64,000 nt of DNA from positions 89,346 to 153,345 of the forward strand of contig NZ_CP007203.1 of assembly GCF_000340565.2 (NCBI RefSeq), in the 5' to 3' direction. A program made the position numbers and the translations under genes. Origin of the DNA: Nodularia spumigena CCY9414 (lineage in GTDB: Bacteria; Cyanobacteriota; Cyanobacteriia; Cyanobacteriales; Nostocaceae). The notes below the pieces were generated by a model. That model did not search any database and was not told where the DNA came from. It saw only the letters and a program-made list of their open reading frames with translations. The number at the start of each line of letters is the position of its first letter. Within the stretch, counting starts at the first letter, position 1. Positions 1 to 10,855 of this stretch are shown in pieces.

Positions 1-2
1 CA

Positions 3-806
3 GGATATTCATTTAAAGAAAATCAAATAACTTACGGGGACATAGAGCAAAGATGGTTGGTCGTACAGAGCCAAGTGAGAAAAGAATCAGACCTGCGTAA
101 GCTTTCACAAAAAATTATCAAGGCTGAAGAAAAAGCTGTTAAGGAATTGAAAAAGTTATCACAAGATAAATTTGCTTGTGAGGCTGATGCTATCAAGGCA
201 TTATTAAAAATATCGAAACAATTTAAATATCACCAAATTGAGCAGAGTAACGTCAGTGAAATCACATCAAAGAAAAAAGACAACCAACCAGAGAAATTCT
301 ACCAAATATTCGGGACAGTATCCAGGAATGAAAATCAAATTAACAAGGAAGTACAGAGTGCAGGTAGATTTGTAATTGCCACAAATATTTTAGAGTCTAG
401 TGTACTCAGCAATGACTCAATGTTAAAGGAATATAAAGCACAACAATCATGTGAACGGGGATTTGGTTTTCTCAAAGACCCATTATTTTTTGCAGATAGT
501 ATCTTTCTCAAAAGCCCTGAGAGAATTGAATCTCTAGCAATGATTATGGGTTTATGCTTGCTGGTATATACCCTGGCACAAAGACAAATACGAGCCGCTT
601 TACGAGAAAATCAATCAACAATTAGAAATCAGTTAGGTAAACCAACTGCAAAACCTACTGTACGCTGGATATTTCAATGCTTTCAGTCAATTCATTTAGT
701 TACATCTAATGACCAAATTCAAATCTCTAATCAGAATAAAGATAGAGATTTTATTCTGAGGCTTTTACCATCAGATTGTCTTCATTACTATAAATTCGTT
801 ACCTAA
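3..806 (+). CDS. IS1634/IS4-type transposase, C-terminal part (5' end outside window)
   Basis: The reading frame is open to the left edge: codons before the first possible start (TTG at 57) continue a transposase-like sequence (YGDIEQRW), so this is the 3' portion of a longer gene. The region around residues 100-200 has the pattern of IS1634-group transposases: a segment reading ATNILES, then a Tyr...Glu block (EYKAQQSCERGFGFLKDP), which in IS4-superfamily enzymes carries the third catalytic acidic residue of the DDE triad, then a hydrophobic helix and AQRQIRAAL. The lysine-rich N-terminal half is less distinctive. The end is intact. Terminal inverted repeats could not be assigned, and whether the element is active cannot be judged without its left half. 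Confidence 0.75.
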   Translation, partial: GYSFKENQITYGDIEQRWLVVQSQVRKESDLRKLSQKIIKAEEKAVKELKKLSQDKFACEADAIKALLKISKQFKYHQIEQSNVSEITSKKKDNQPEKFYQIFGTVSRNENQINKEVQSAGRFVIATNILESSVLSNDSMLKEYKAQQSCERGFGFLKDPLFFADSIFLKSPERIESLAMIMGLCLLVYTLAQRQIRAALRENQSTIRNQLGKPTAKPTVRWIFQCFQSIHLVTSNDQIQISNQNKDRDFILRLLPSDCLHYYKFVT

Positions 807-1375
807 CTATTCTCGTAATTGCGTATTTAATTAGTTATTTTATTTTTGATTAACGGGCTAATTAATTTAACAATTAGTTCTCAATTAATATGTTTAAAAT
901 CTAGGTTTGTCGCTTGTATATATTAGTAAAATTGCGAATTTAGAGATTTAGCATAGACATTTATCTATCAAATCACATAAATTTAGTTCTCGTTCTTATT
1001 GCTCCTTATTGACAATACATTCTGATGCCATTTTGTCAGATTAATGACTGCTCAAAATCTTTTCTCCCTATAAATGTCTGATTTTATTCTTTGCTTACAT
1101 TTTTATTTCAGTAATTACCGCTTGTGACAGTTGAAGGTGCGGAATGTGGGTTAAATTGTGTTTTTATTTTTCCTTCATTTGCTTTAGCTGCACTGAACAA
1201 AACTCTAATATTTGACAATTTTGAAAGTTTTTGATCTATTTCTCCCCATTTTCTAAGTGTTATGAAATAAACAGAGTATCTAAGATTATTATATATTAAC
1301 TACAAACAAGAATAATTCATAAGATCATGAATAAAAGTAAAAATAAATCTCTGTTTGTTAAAATCCAGGCAGATA
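807..1375. other. Gene-free AT-rich stretch after the transposase
   Basis: About 570 bases with no coding frame that looks like a protein on either strand. It must hold the right end of the insertion sequence, but no convincing inverted repeat or target duplication is visible without the left end. No tRNA or strong terminator is seen. Confidence 0.4.
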
Positions 1376-1957
1376 TTACCAAATCATTCCCAAATTCAAA
1401 ACAAAACCATTTAACACATCTTCCCCTGACACCGTAGTAGGAGACTCCAAAACCTCAACCTCTTTTCCTTGTCTATAAATCTCAACTTGCCGATATTTAC
1501 GATTAATTAATAAACCTAAACGCACACCATTATCTATATATTCCCTCATCTTTTCCTGTGCAACCTTCAAACTATCACTTGGGGAAAGTAATTCAACCAC
1601 AAAATCAGGACAAATCGGGGGAAACTTTTCTTTTTGCTCCTCCGTTAAACTATCCCATCTTTCTAACTTTATCCAAGAAGCATCAGGAGAACGATCTGCA
1701 CCATTAGGCAATTTAAAACAGGTAGAAGAATCAAAAGCTATTCCCGTACCATCAGCATCAGTCCAATTAAATAATTGTTGATTTAGTCTACCATTACGAT
1801 TTCCCGTTTCTCCTCCCGTTGGTGGCATAATGATTAATTCCCCATTTGCAGTTCTTTCAAATCTCAATTCCCGGTTGTTTTGACATAGCTGAAAAAACTG
1901 ATCATCAGTCATATCTATCACTGATTTTAAATTGACAGTTAAAGCATTCATAGCCAT
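1376..1957 (-). CDS. Uma2 family (DUF820) endonuclease-like protein
   Basis: A 193-residue protein of the Uma2 family, a PD-(D/E)XK-fold group greatly expanded in filamentous cyanobacteria. Visible marks are the N-terminal LxxMTDDQFFQL helix, RTANGELIIMPPTGGETG (the family's NG.li.mspTg..h motif), the PDASWI strand, PPICPDFVVELLSPSD (acidic core followed by the E-L-SPSD strand), and the KMREYIDNGVRLGLLINR block. Length is typical. The start may be the first ATG or the one two codons later. The biological role of these proteins is not settled; they are often linked to mobile DNA, and here one lies beside a transposase. A second copy of the family is at 54252-54830. Confidence 0.85.
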   Translation of the reverse strand: MAMNALTVNLKSVIDMTDDQFFQLCQNNRELRFERTANGELIIMPPTGGETGNRNGRLNQQLFNWTDADGTGIAFDSSTCFKLPNGADRSPDASWIKLERWDSLTEEQKEKFPPICPDFVVELLSPSDSLKVAQEKMREYIDNGVRLGLLINRKYRQVEIYRQGKEVEVLESPTTVSGEDVLNGFVLNLGMIW

Positions 1958-2070
1958 ATCCTACAATTACAAAAATTGTTATTTCACCCAAATCATGAAC
2001 TAATCTCTCTCTTCCTTTGCTCCTTAGCACCTTTGCGCGAAACCCACAACAATTATATCAAATTCCCAAC

Positions 2071-2103
2071 ACCTCTCTGCGCCTCTGCGCCTCTGCGTGA
2101 AAA
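2071..2103. repeat. Dispersed CTCTGCG-rich repeat
   Basis: Three tandem CTCTGCGC-type units ending in CTCTGCGTGA. The same wording recurs near 20440, 23190, 41610, 41720 and 52440, so this belongs to a dispersed intergenic repeat family. It lies between the convergent-side ends of the Uma2 gene and chlH. Confidence 0.5.
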
Positions 2104-2153
2104 AAAATCAACTCATTTAAAAATAGGCAGGTTTTATACCTGCCCATGTAATC

Positions 2154-5100
2154 CTATTCTATACCTTCAATCCGGTCTTCAACCTCTTGGTACAACTCGC
2201 GCAGACGATCTAAATTATCGTCGCTAGTCTCCCAATAACCGCGACCATTCATTTCCAACAACGTGGAAACAATCTTGCGGAAAGAATGGGGGTTGAGATT
2301 CATCAACCGTTTCTGCATTTCTTCATCTTTGATGAAGGTTTCGTTGGTATCCTCATAAATCCAGTTATCCACAGCGCCGGCGGTCGCACTCCAACCAGTG
2401 GTATTTACTAACCGCTTGGAAAGTTCGCGTACACCTTCGTAACCGTGAGATAACATCCCTTCGTACCATTTGGGGTTTAACAACTTGGTACGCGCATCTA
2501 AACGCACGGTTTCCGTTAACGATCGCACCTGTGCATTTGCTGTGGTAGTGTCTGCAATGTATGATGCTGGTGTCTTCCCATCTTTACGCAGACTTGCTAC
2601 TAACTTAGTAGGATCTGAGTCAAAGTAGTGGGAAACGTCCGTTAAGCTAATTTCCGAAGAGTCCAGGTTTTGGAATGTAGCATCAGCAGTTTTCAAAGAA
2701 GTTTCAAACATCTGCCGTGACTCATCCATCACACCGGGGTTATCAGAATTGAAGGAGAACGATTTCCGTCTCAGGTACATTTCCTGCAACTCGGCTTCAC
2801 TATCCCAAGTGCTGTTTTCTACCGCTAAGTTAATATTTGACGAGTAAGAACCAGAAGCATTAGAGAAAACGCGAGTCGCTGCTTGACGCAGATTAATTCC
2901 CATTTCCTCGGCTTGTTTCAAAGCGTGTTGGCGAACAAAGTTCATTTCTAAGGGTTCATCAGCCTCAGCAGCCATTTTCACACCTTGGTCTAGCAGGTTC
3001 ATTTGGTTAATGAACAAGTCGCGGAATACACCAGAACAGTTGATTACTACATCAATTCTGGGTCGTCCCAACTCTTCTAAAGGTATTAACTCCAACTTGT
3101 TCACCCGTCCCAAAGCATCGGGAACCGGACGCACACCAATCATCCACATAATTTGTGCTAGGGATTCACCGTAAGTTTTGATGTTATCGGTTCCCCAGAG
3201 GACACAGGCGATGGTTTCTGGCCATTTACCCTCATTTTCTGCCTTGTTACGTTCCAAGAGCCGATCTACAACGATTTTGGCTGATTGGACTGCGGCGGCT
3301 GTGGGGATTGATTGGGGGTCGAGGGCATGGATATTCTTACCTGTAGGCAATACATCCGGGTTACGGATGGGATCTCCACCAGGGCCAGGTAAAACATATT
3401 CGCCTTCTAAGCCTTGGAGTAATGCGCCGAGTTCGTTATCTGCACAAACTTGTTTCAAGCAGAATTCCAAATACTCAAACACTGGCTTTAAGGCTTCTGG
3501 GTCAACTTTGGGATAGCCGGCTTTATGTAAAGCTTCTACCCAAGGTTCTTTTTTACCCATGTTGAAGAAGTTCAACCGGGAAACCAAAGAAACTCTGCCT
3601 TCTGCGTCGGTTTGCGCTTTTACCAGTGCGGCTACTGCTTCACGGGTGGCTAAGGTTATATCTTGTAATAACTGGACATCTTCTAAATTACCGAGGTCGC
3701 TGTTTTTGTAAATGTCGTCTATGTCACGCCCGATGCTGCTGGCAATGATTCGGGGTAAGCTGAGAATTTCTTCTTCTTGACGATCTAAACTACCAATGTT
3801 AACTAGGGTAGCTACTGCTTCTTCCGCACTTGGTGGTTTACCAATGACGTGCAACCCGCAAGGTAACAGCCTAGATTCAATTTCCATTAACTTCCGGTAG
3901 ACGCTACCAACAATATGATCTCGCTCATCGGCGGTCATTTCTTTGGCATCGGTATCTGGTAAGTTAATATCTTTATCCAGGTTGACGATCCGGCATTTAT
4001 CCATGATCGTGTTGACAATGGGAATGCCTCGCCCACTATCTTTTAAGGTTTGGTATGAAGCTATTAATTCGCTGAGTTCTTTCAAACCTTTATATAACCC
4101 GGCGTTTTCTGCGGGTGGTGTCAGGTAGGAAATTGTTTCAGCATAACTGCGGCGTTTGGCAATTGTCGCTTCACTGGGGTTATTGGCTGCGTAGTAATAC
4201 AGGTTGGGAATTGAGCCAATTAGGTTATCTGGGTAACAGTCTCCAGACATCCCCATTTGCTTACCTGGCATAAATTCCAAGGAACCATGTGTACCAAAGT
4301 GCAGTACTGCATCCGCACCCCAAATTTGCTCTAGGTAGGTGTAGTAAGCTGCAAAACCGTGGTGAGGACTGGCTGAACGGGAGAACAATAGCCGCATGGG
4401 GTCGCCTTCGTAACCAAATGTAGGCTGTACGCCGATGAAGACGTTACCAAATTGTTTGCCGTAAATCAGCAGGTTCTGACCATCGCTGTTGAGGTTTCCG
4501 GGAGGTGGTCCCCAGTTTTCTTCTAGGCGTTGGGAGTAGGGGGTGAGTGCTTCATACTCTGGGACTGACATCTTGTAGGCGATGTTCAGTTCTGGGCTGG
4601 AATACTGTGCCTGGGCATCGTGGATGACTTGTTCCATTAACGCTTGGGCGGTTTCGGGAACGTCTTGCACGTCGTAGCCGTTGTTTCTTAGCCCTTTTAA
4701 TACTTCAAATATGGAACCGAATACATCTAAGTAAGCGGCGGTTCCGACGTTGCCTTTATCTGGGGGGAAGCTGAAAACGGTGATGGCAACTTTTTTGTCA
4801 AGTTTTGGCTTGCGGCGCAGGTTAGCCCATTTTAAGGCTCTTTGGGCTATGGCTTCTACTCGATCCTGGAGGGCGTGTGCTTTTCCTGTAGCCCCATCTC
4901 TACCTGATAAAATTATCGGCTCAATGGCTCCATCTAATTCAGGAATAGCAATTTGCAAAGCTACTTGAATGGGATGTAAACCCAAGTCGCTATCCATCCA
5001 CTCTTCTGTGGTTTGGAAGACTAAGGGCAACGCTACCATATAAGGACGATTCAGGCGTTTGAGTGATTCAATGGCTTTGGGATGGTCTTGTCTAGCTGGA

Positions 5101-6140
5101 CCACCAACTAAGGCAAACCCAGTCAACGAAATCACTGCATCAATCAACGTTGTGTTGGTAGTCGGTTCATAAAAGTAAGCATCCACGGGTTTGGAAAAAT
5201 CCAAGCCGCCGGCAAATACAGGAATTACTCTGGCTCCCAGTGATTCCAATTCCTGGACAATGGCTACATAATGGGCATCATCACCTGTAACTAGGTGCGT
5301 GCGTTGTAATACTAAACCGACACAAGGAGCTAAGGGATCTTTTAGATCACTAGAAATATCCTTGCGGGCGGTGTACCAATTCAGGTATTCTCTTATATCC
5401 TCAAACATGGTGGTCGCCAAAGGATGCCAAATTCCCATATCGGGATAGACAACTGGCGCTTCATAAGTGGGAGATGGAAAATTTTTCTTGTCTACATCTT
5501 TTAATACATATTTATCAGCTAACATTAGCAAGAAGTTTTCCAGGTTTTCTGGTGAACCTCCAAGCCAATACTGAAAACTGAGCATGAAATTTCGAGCGTC
5601 CTGTGCCTTTTCCATTGGCAAGAACTTTAATACTTGGGGCAAGGTTCGCAGCAGTTTCAGCATTCCATCTTGGAATCCTGCTCCAGATTTTTCCTTGCGT
5701 TTCCGCATAAATTGAGCGATCGCACTCTTCGATTGTCCCAATTGTGCCAAGGAAAAAGTCCCCATTTTATTGAGGCGCATAACTTCGGGCATGGATGGGA
5801 AAACAACCGAAACATCTAGGTGATGGCGGTGTGGTTCTACGGCTGTAACTACTTTTTGTGCTAAGTCTTCTATGAAAATAAGTGAGGCGATAAAGATGTT
5901 AGCAGTCTCCATTTCCCGTTTGAACTCTTCGTAGTTCTCTGGATCTCGGAGTTCCTCGATCAAGTACCCACTGATTTCAATGGCTAGGTTGGGGTTGTTC
6001 GAGTTTATTGTGCTAACAGCTTGCGACAATGCACTTTGATATTGGGACTCAAGCACGACATAGACCACCTTGATTAAATTACGTCCGCGTAAGTTATCAG
6101 GCGCAATATGTCTAATGGTGGACTTGACGTGTGTGAACAT
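2154..6140 (-). CDS. chlH: Magnesium chelatase subunit H
   Basis: A 1328-residue protein, the normal length for cyanobacterial ChlH. It binds protoporphyrin IX and is the catalytic subunit of Mg-chelatase, which inserts Mg2+ in an ATP-dependent reaction with ChlI and ChlD at the branch between chlorophyll and haem synthesis. The N-terminal DUF3479 region (about residues 1-160) is followed by a long CobN/BchH domain, with characteristic stretches such as LRTHLV-like [34 protein letters not shown] and a C-terminal region rich in conserved charged residues. It appears complete, has no chlI/chlD neighbour, and is transcribed alone. Porphyrin delivery and activation normally involve Gun4; a GUN4-domain kinase is encoded 12.6 kb away at 18762-20252. 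Confidence 0.97.
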   Translation of the reverse strand: MFTHVKSTIRHIAPDNLRGRNLIKVVYVVLESQYQSALSQAVSTINSNNPNLAIEISGYLIEELRDPENYEEFKREMETANIFIASLIFIEDLAQKVVTAVEPHRHHLDVSVVFPSMPEVMRLNKMGTFSLAQLGQSKSAIAQFMRKRKEKSGAGFQDGMLKLLRTLPQVLKFLPMEKAQDARNFMLSFQYWLGGSPENLENFLLMLADKYVLKDVDKKNFPSPTYEAPVVYPDMGIWHPLATTMFEDIREYLNWYTARKDISSDLKDPLAPCVGLVLQRTHLVTGDDAHYVAIVQELESLGARVIPVFAGGLDFSKPVDAYFYEPTTNTTLIDAVISLTGFALVGGPARQDHPKAIESLKRLNRPYMVALPLVFQTTEEWMDSDLGLHPIQVALQIAIPELDGAIEPIILSGRDGATGKAHALQDRVEAIAQRALKWANLRRKPKLDKKVAITVFSFPPDKGNVGTAAYLDVFGSIFEVLKGLRNNGYDVQDVPETAQALMEQVIHDAQAQYSSPELNIAYKMSVPEYEALTPYSQRLEENWGPPPGNLNSDGQNLLIYGKQFGNVFIGVQPTFGYEGDPMRLLFSRSASPHHGFAAYYTYLEQIWGADAVLHFGTHGSLEFMPGKQMGMSGDCYPDNLIGSIPNLYYYAANNPSEATIAKRRSYAETISYLTPPAENAGLYKGLKELSELIASYQTLKDSGRGIPIVNTIMDKCRIVNLDKDINLPDTDAKEMTADERDHIVGSVYRKLMEIESRLLPCGLHVIGKPPSAEEAVATLVNIGSLDRQEEEILSLPRIIASSIGRDIDDIYKNSDLGNLEDVQLLQDITLATREAVAALVKAQTDAEGRVSLVSRLNFFNMGKKEPWVEALHKAGYPKVDPEALKPVFEYLEFCLKQVCADNELGALLQGLEGEYVLPGPGGDPIRNPDVLPTGKNIHALDPQSIPTAAAVQSAKIVVDRLLERNKAENEGKWPETIACVLWGTDNIKTYGESLAQIMWMIGVRPVPDALGRVNKLELIPLEELGRPRIDVVINCSGVFRDLFINQMNLLDQGVKMAAEADEPLEMNFVRQHALKQAEEMGINLRQAATRVFSNASGSYSSNINLAVENSTWDSEAELQEMYLRRKSFSFNSDNPGVMDESRQMFETSLKTADATFQNLDSSEISLTDVSHYFDSDPTKLVASLRKDGKTPASYIADTTTANAQVRSLTETVRLDARTKLLNPKWYEGMLSHGYEGVRELSKRLVNTTGWSATAGAVDNWIYEDTNETFIKDEEMQKRLMNLNPHSFRKIVSTLLEMNGRGYWETSDDNLDRLRELYQEVEDRIEGIE

Positions 6141-6370
6141 GCAGATTTGCTCCTTTGATGTTCTCTAAACTGAAGTTCTTAGCGACATCTGCCGCTAGGA
6201 TTACTTCTTGATTTTCGGCAATATTAATTTTTTATCAGAAAAACCTTACTCTTTGTGCATTTCGTGGTCTAGATGACACAAATCGATATAAAAAAATAAA
6301 TATTTATTTATAAATCTTGACAAATTAGAAAAGTGTTTACTCACATTTGTGTAACAGTTTTGTAATATTT

Positions 6371-6420
6371 TGGGAGTGGGGAGTGGGGAGTGGGGAGTAG
6401 GGAATATGGGAATATGGGAG
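6371..6420. repeat. GGGGAGT-type tandem heptamer repeat
   Basis: Several head-to-tail copies of GGGGAGT, followed by two GGAATAT units, in the leader between chlH and the next gene. A related, oppositely oriented array is at 63667-63702. Short tandemly repeated sequences of this kind are common in Nostocales intergenic DNA. Confidence 0.7.
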
Positions 6421-6446
6421 ATGACCAAAGAATTTTAGATTGCAGT

Positions 6447-6480
6447 TGAATCCAAAATCCAAAATCCAAAATCTAAAATT
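6447..6480. repeat. ATCCAAA heptamer tandem repeat
   Basis: Three to four consecutive ATCCAAA/ATCTAAA units immediately before the gene at 6490. Directly after the array a CTAATGA unit provides the ATG of that gene, as also happens at hisC. Confidence 0.7.
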
Positions 6481-6489
6481 GATTGACTA

Positions 6490-7740
6490 ATGACTAAACC
6501 AGTTGATATTGTGATTCTCTCGAATGGACCCGGTGAGGTGACTACTTGGGTGCGTCCTGTTGTTAAGGCTTTACGGCAAGAATTAGGGGACAACCCTGCT
6601 GTGGTGAGGATTTCTGTGGTTTTGTCGCCTTGTCCAAATGCTACGGGTAAGGAAGGGGCGATCGCTCTTTCCTATCCAGAAGTTGACAGGGTACAATCAG
6701 CAGAGCATTTTTGGCAGTTTTTGCTGTGGGGTAAGACTTTTGATAATTGGGAATGGCGCGATCGCGGTGTGGTAGTTTTTTTAGGTGGTGATCAAATTTT
6801 TCCCGTAGTCATTGGCAAAAAACTGGGTTATCGCACCGTGGTTTACGCCGAATGGGATGCACGATGGCATAATTTGATTGACCGTTTTGGCGTAATGCAG
6901 GCTAAAGTTGCTGCAAAAGTTTCCCGAAAATATGCTCACAAATTTACGGTTGTGGGTGATTTGATGTTAGAAGCACAGAAATTTGAGCAGGTTTTAACTC
7001 CTGACTCTTCGCCCAACACTGAAATAATTGGTTTACTTCCAGGGTCAAAAGCTGCAAAATTAGCCCAAGGTGTACCATTATCTTTAGCTATTGCTGAATA
7101 TATTCACACCAGAAGACCCGAAATCAGATTTGTGATTCCCGTTGCGCCGACATTGGATTTACAAACTTTAGTGAATTTTGCAGATACACAAAAGAACTCT
7201 TTTGTCAAGATATTTGGCGGTGTATCTGCTACTTTAGTTGAATCTGAGTATCCCGTGCTGAAAACTGAAACGGGTTTGTGTTTGGAATTGTGCAGAGAAA
7301 ATCCCGCCCACGAATTATTATCTCAATGTACTATCTGTTTAACCACCGTAGGCGCAAACACTGCTGAACTCGGTGCTTTGGCTGTACCGATGATTGTTTT
7401 AATACCGACTCAACAACTTGATGCGATGCGTTCTTGGGATGGTTTACCGGGATTATTAGCTAATTTACCTGGGGTTGGTTCTACTTTTGCTAAGGTAATT
7501 AACTGGCTGGTGTTGAATCGCAAAGGTTTATTAGCATGGCCGAATATCTGGGCTAAAGAAGAGATTGTACCAGAATTAGTGGGTAAACTCCAGCCGCAAG
7601 ATGTCGCAGAAATGGTTTTGGACTTTTTGGATCATCCAGAAAAATTGGCAGCAATTAGGGCGAAATTACGCGGTGTTAGGGGTGAAAGCGGTGCAGCCAA
7701 GAAAATGGCACAGATTGTCAGTGAAGAAATTGTCAATTAA
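6490..7740 (+). CDS. LpxB-related (lipid-A-disaccharide synthase-like) protein
   Basis: A 416-residue protein with a Rossmann-type N-terminus (DIVILSNGPGEVTTWVRPV) and a C-terminal half (IIGLLPGSKAAKL, then LCLTTVGANTAELGALAVPMIV) resembling GT19/LpxB glycosyltransferases. Cyanobacteria carry a canonical lpxB and, separately, a conserved paralogue usually annotated lipid-A-disaccharide synthase-related; the GPGE opening fits that paralogue. If it is a transferase, the sugar-nucleotide pocket would lie in the second half. The substrate is unknown. The start ATG lies in a heptamer repeat unit. The next gene is 53 bases downstream on the same strand, but a functional link with a restriction enzyme is not implied. 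Confidence 0.7.
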   Translation: MTKPVDIVILSNGPGEVTTWVRPVVKALRQELGDNPAVVRISVVLSPCPNATGKEGAIALSYPEVDRVQSAEHFWQFLLWGKTFDNWEWRDRGVVVFLGGDQIFPVVIGKKLGYRTVVYAEWDARWHNLIDRFGVMQAKVAAKVSRKYAHKFTVVGDLMLEAQKFEQVLTPDSSPNTEIIGLLPGSKAAKLAQGVPLSLAIAEYIHTRRPEIRFVIPVAPTLDLQTLVNFADTQKNSFVKIFGGVSATLVESEYPVLKTETGLCLELCRENPAHELLSQCTICLTTVGANTAELGALAVPMIVLIPTQQLDAMRSWDGLPGLLANLPGVGSTFAKVINWLVLNRKGLLAWPNIWAKEEIVPELVGKLQPQDVAEMVLDFLDHPEKLAAIRAKLRGVRGESGAAKKMAQIVSEEIVN

Positions 7741-7793
7741 TACATAAACACGACAAGCTACACTTGAAATAATACTAACTATTAATACCAATT

Positions 7794-10700
7794 ATGAATG
7801 CCCCTCTGAGTATCATTCAACTTGTTGATTATTTTCACCAGCAAATAGATTTATATAAAGGGAGTGGCTTAAATGAAACACAAACTCGGATTCAATTTAT
7901 TGATCCATTTTTTGCAGCTTTGGGATGGGATATCAGCAATGAAAAACAAGTTTCTGACATTTATCAAGATGTTGTTCATGAAGATAGGTTGAAAATTAGT
8001 GATGCTAAAAAAGCAAAAGCACCAGATTATAGTTTTCGTGTAGGGGGAGTAAGAAAGTTTTTTGTGGAAGCCAAGAAACCTGCTGTGAATGTAGGTACAA
8101 ATATTAGTGCTGCTTTTCAACTTAGACGTTATGGATGGTCAGCAAAATTACCAGTTAGCATTTTAACGGATTTTGAAGAGTTTTCGGTTTATGACTGTCG
8201 GATTATGCCCAATAAAAATGATCCGGCATCTCAAGGAAGAATTAAATATTTTAAGTATACAGAATATGTAGAAAAATGGGAAGAAATTTATCAACTTTTT
8301 TCTAAAGAAGCTGTGTTAAATGGTTCCTTAGAAAAATTTGCTGAAACTAAAGTGAAAGCAGGTGTTACCGTTGATCAAGCATTTTTACGGGAAATCGAAA
8401 CTTGGCGAGAAAATTTAGCCGCTAATATCGCTTGGCGCAACCCGCAAATTAAACAAAGAGACTTAAACTTTGCAGTTCAAATAACTATTAATAGAATCAT
8501 ATTTTTACGCATCTGTGAAGATAGGGAAATTGAAATTTATGAACAGTTATTAAATTTATTAAAATTTCAGAATATTTATCAAGAATTAGGACGTTTATTT
8601 ATCAATGCAGACTATCGTTATAATTCTGGTTTATTTTATTTTCAACAAGAGAAAGGACGCGAACAACCAGATGATTTTACCCTAAATCTGACAATAGAAG
8701 ATTATCCTTTAAGAGCGATTATTAAAAAGCTGTATCCACCAGAAAGTCCTTATGAGTTTTCTGTGATTCCTGTAGAAATTTTAGGACAGGTTTATGAGCA
8801 GTTTTTGGGTAAAATAATTACCTTATCAGCTAGTCGTCAAGCAGTAGTAGAAGATAAGCCAGAAGTTAGAAAAGCCGGTGGTGTTTATTATACTCCTAGT
8901 TATATTGTAGATTATATTGTCAAAGAAACTATTGGCAAGTTTTTAGAGGGTAAGAAACCAGAAAAAGTCCAAGAAATGAGCATTATTGATCCGGCCTGTG
9001 GCTCTGGTTCTTTTTTAATAGTAGCTTATCAATTTTTATTAGATTGGTATTTACAGCAGTATCTGCAAAATTTAAAGAAATACAAAAATAAAATTTATCA
9101 AGTTACAGGTAATAGTTGGCGGTTAACTTCAACTGAAAGAAAACGGATTTTATTAGCTCATATCTATGGTATAGATATTGATCAACAGGCAGTTGAAACA
9201 ACAAAGCTGTCTTTGCTGTTAAAGGTTTTAGAGGGTGAATCAGTTGAAACTATTACAAAACAGTTAGAGTTTTTAAAGGAAAGGGCTTTACCAGATTTAG
9301 ATAATAATATTCAGTGTGGTAATTCTTTAATAGATGGAGAATTTTATCAAAATAATCAGCTTGATTTACTAGATGAGGATACATCTGAGCGGATTAATAT
9401 TTTTGATTGGGAAACTGGTTTTTCGGCAATTATGAAACGAGGAGGTTTTGATATAGTTATTGGAAATCCTCCTTATATTCGGATTCAAGCTTTAAAAGAA
9501 TGGGCTGCTCTGGAAGTAGAATTTTATCAGGAAAAATATGTTTCTGCGAAGAAGGGAAATTATGATATCTATGTTATTTTTGTAGAAAAAGGATTAAATT
9601 TATTAACAAAAGATGGGCGTTTGGGTTTTATTTTACCTCATAAGTTTTTTAATGCTCAATATGGAGAACTTATCAGAGGATTTATAGCGGAAAATAAATC
9701 ATTAAATCAAATTATTCATTTTGGAGATAAACAAGTTTTTACTGATGCAACTACATACACTTGTTTATTATTTTTAAGTAAGCAGAAAAATAAAAGTTTT
9801 GAATTTAAGAAAATTCATAGTTTGATTGATTGGCGTAGTGATGAAAATAAAAATATAGTTAGGCAAATTTTTCCTATGTCATATATTTCCCATGAGGAGT
9901 GGAATTTTGTAATGGGAAGAGATGACAAATGGTTTAGTAAAATCAATAATATATCGGTGAAGTTAGGTGATATTGCTCATCTATTTGTAGGCTTACAAAC
10001 TGATGCAGATGATATCTTTATTATGGAACAGGTATGTATAGAAAATCAGCAAGTTCTATGTAAATCTCAAGTAAATGGGAAGTTATATTGGTTAGAAAAT
10101 AATTTTTTAAAATATTTCTTGAAAGGATCACTGAATATTTGTAGGTATTCTTTCAAAAATGTGAATAAACGTCTGATTTTTCCTTATGAAACCATCAACA
10201 ATAAATCTGTATTATTGTCAGCACATGACTATGAAAATAGATTTCCTCTGACATGGAATTATATCCAAGAAAATCAAGCTCGTTTAGCAGCCAGAAATAA
10301 AGGTAAGATGGGAACAAAGTGGTATGGTTATGTATATCATAAAAATCATACTCGCTTTGATTCACCAAAGTTATTAGTTCCCGCAATTGGTACTGGTAGT
10401 TGTTTCACTGCTGATTTAAATGGTGGTTATTATTTCGTTGGTAGTGGAGGTGGGGGTGGTGGTGGATATGGGATTTCTCTATTAGCAGAAATCAATATAT
10501 CTTATTTTTATGTATTAGGTATTCTGAATTCTCAATTAATCAACAAGTTTTTGCAGTTGATTAGCACACCATTTAGAGGAGGCTATATAGCTTTAAGTAA
10601 ACAATTTATTCAAAAAATACCTATTAAATTATTAGATTTATCAAAATCTACTGATCAGGTTATCCATCATGGTATGATTAGACTTGTGGAACAAATGCTT

Positions 10701-10850
10701 GCACTTCATCAACAACTAAATGAAGTCCAAACGCCCCCAGCTAAAAAAAGAGTTATACAACAAATTAAAGCCACAGATAGACAAATTAATCAATTGGTGT
10801 ATGAACTCTATGAATTAACTGATGAGGAAATAGCTATTGTGGAAGGTTGA
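7794..10850 (+). CDS. Type IIG restriction-modification enzyme (fused nuclease, methyltransferase and specificity domains)
   Basis: A 1018-residue single-chain restriction-modification protein. The N-terminal nuclease domain has a PD-(D/E)XK signature: Asp78 in APDYS, then Glu92-Ala-Lys94 in VEAKKP. A helical connector follows. The gamma-class N6-adenine methyltransferase domain has the SAM motif DPACGSGSF (residues 399-407), DIDQQAVE (the motif II region) and catalytic NPPY (558-561). The C-terminal part (about 650-1000), with a TaqI-like target-recognition region, contains a run of eight or more glycines (about 882-892) and ends with a helical segment. Cleavage and methylation thus reside in one polypeptide that also reads DNA. 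It is complete, AT-richer than the neighbouring housekeeping genes, and has no separate hsd genes, which suggests horizontal acquisition. The recognition site cannot be predicted by eye. Confidence 0.93.
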   Translation: MNAPLSIIQLVDYFHQQIDLYKGSGLNETQTRIQFIDPFFAALGWDISNEKQVSDIYQDVVHEDRLKISDAKKAKAPDYSFRVGGVRKFFVEAKKPAVNVGTNISAAFQLRRYGWSAKLPVSILTDFEEFSVYDCRIMPNKNDPASQGRIKYFKYTEYVEKWEEIYQLFSKEAVLNGSLEKFAETKVKAGVTVDQAFLREIETWRENLAANIAWRNPQIKQRDLNFAVQITINRIIFLRICEDREIEIYEQLLNLLKFQNIYQELGRLFINADYRYNSGLFYFQQEKGREQPDDFTLNLTIEDYPLRAIIKKLYPPESPYEFSVIPVEILGQVYEQFLGKIITLSASRQAVVEDKPEVRKAGGVYYTPSYIVDYIVKETIGKFLEGKKPEKVQEMSIIDPACGSGSFLIVAYQFLLDWYLQQYLQNLKKYKNKIYQVTGNSWRLTSTERKRILLAHIYGIDIDQQAVETTKLSLLLKVLEGESVETITKQLEFLKERALPDLDNNIQCGNSLIDGEFYQNNQLDLLDEDTSERINIFDWETGFSAIMKRGGFDIVIGNPPYIRIQALKEWAALEVEFYQEKYVSAKKGNYDIYVIFVEKGLNLLTKDGRLGFILPHKFFNAQYGELIRGFIAENKSLNQIIHFGDKQVFTDATTYTCLLFLSKQKNKSFEFKKIHSLIDWRSDENKNIVRQIFPMSYISHEEWNFVMGRDDKWFSKINNISVKLGDIAHLFVGLQTDADDIFIMEQVCIENQQVLCKSQVNGKLYWLENNFLKYFLKGSLNICRYSFKNVNKRLIFPYETINNKSVLLSAHDYENRFPLTWNYIQENQARLAARNKGKMGTKWYGYVYHKNHTRFDSPKLLVPAIGTGSCFTADLNGGYYFVGSGGGGGGGYGISLLAEINISYFYVLGILNSQLINKFLQLISTPFRGGYIALSKQFIQKIPIKLLDLSKSTDQVIHHGMIRLVEQMLALHQQLNEVQTPPAKKRVIQQIKATDRQINQLVYELYELTDEEIAIVEG

Positions 10851-10855
10851 TGAAA

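Noticed and set aside
1976-2227. Rightward frame of 83 codons over the CTCTGCG repeat
   Set aside because: Translation of a dispersed repeat overlapping the 3' end of chlH.
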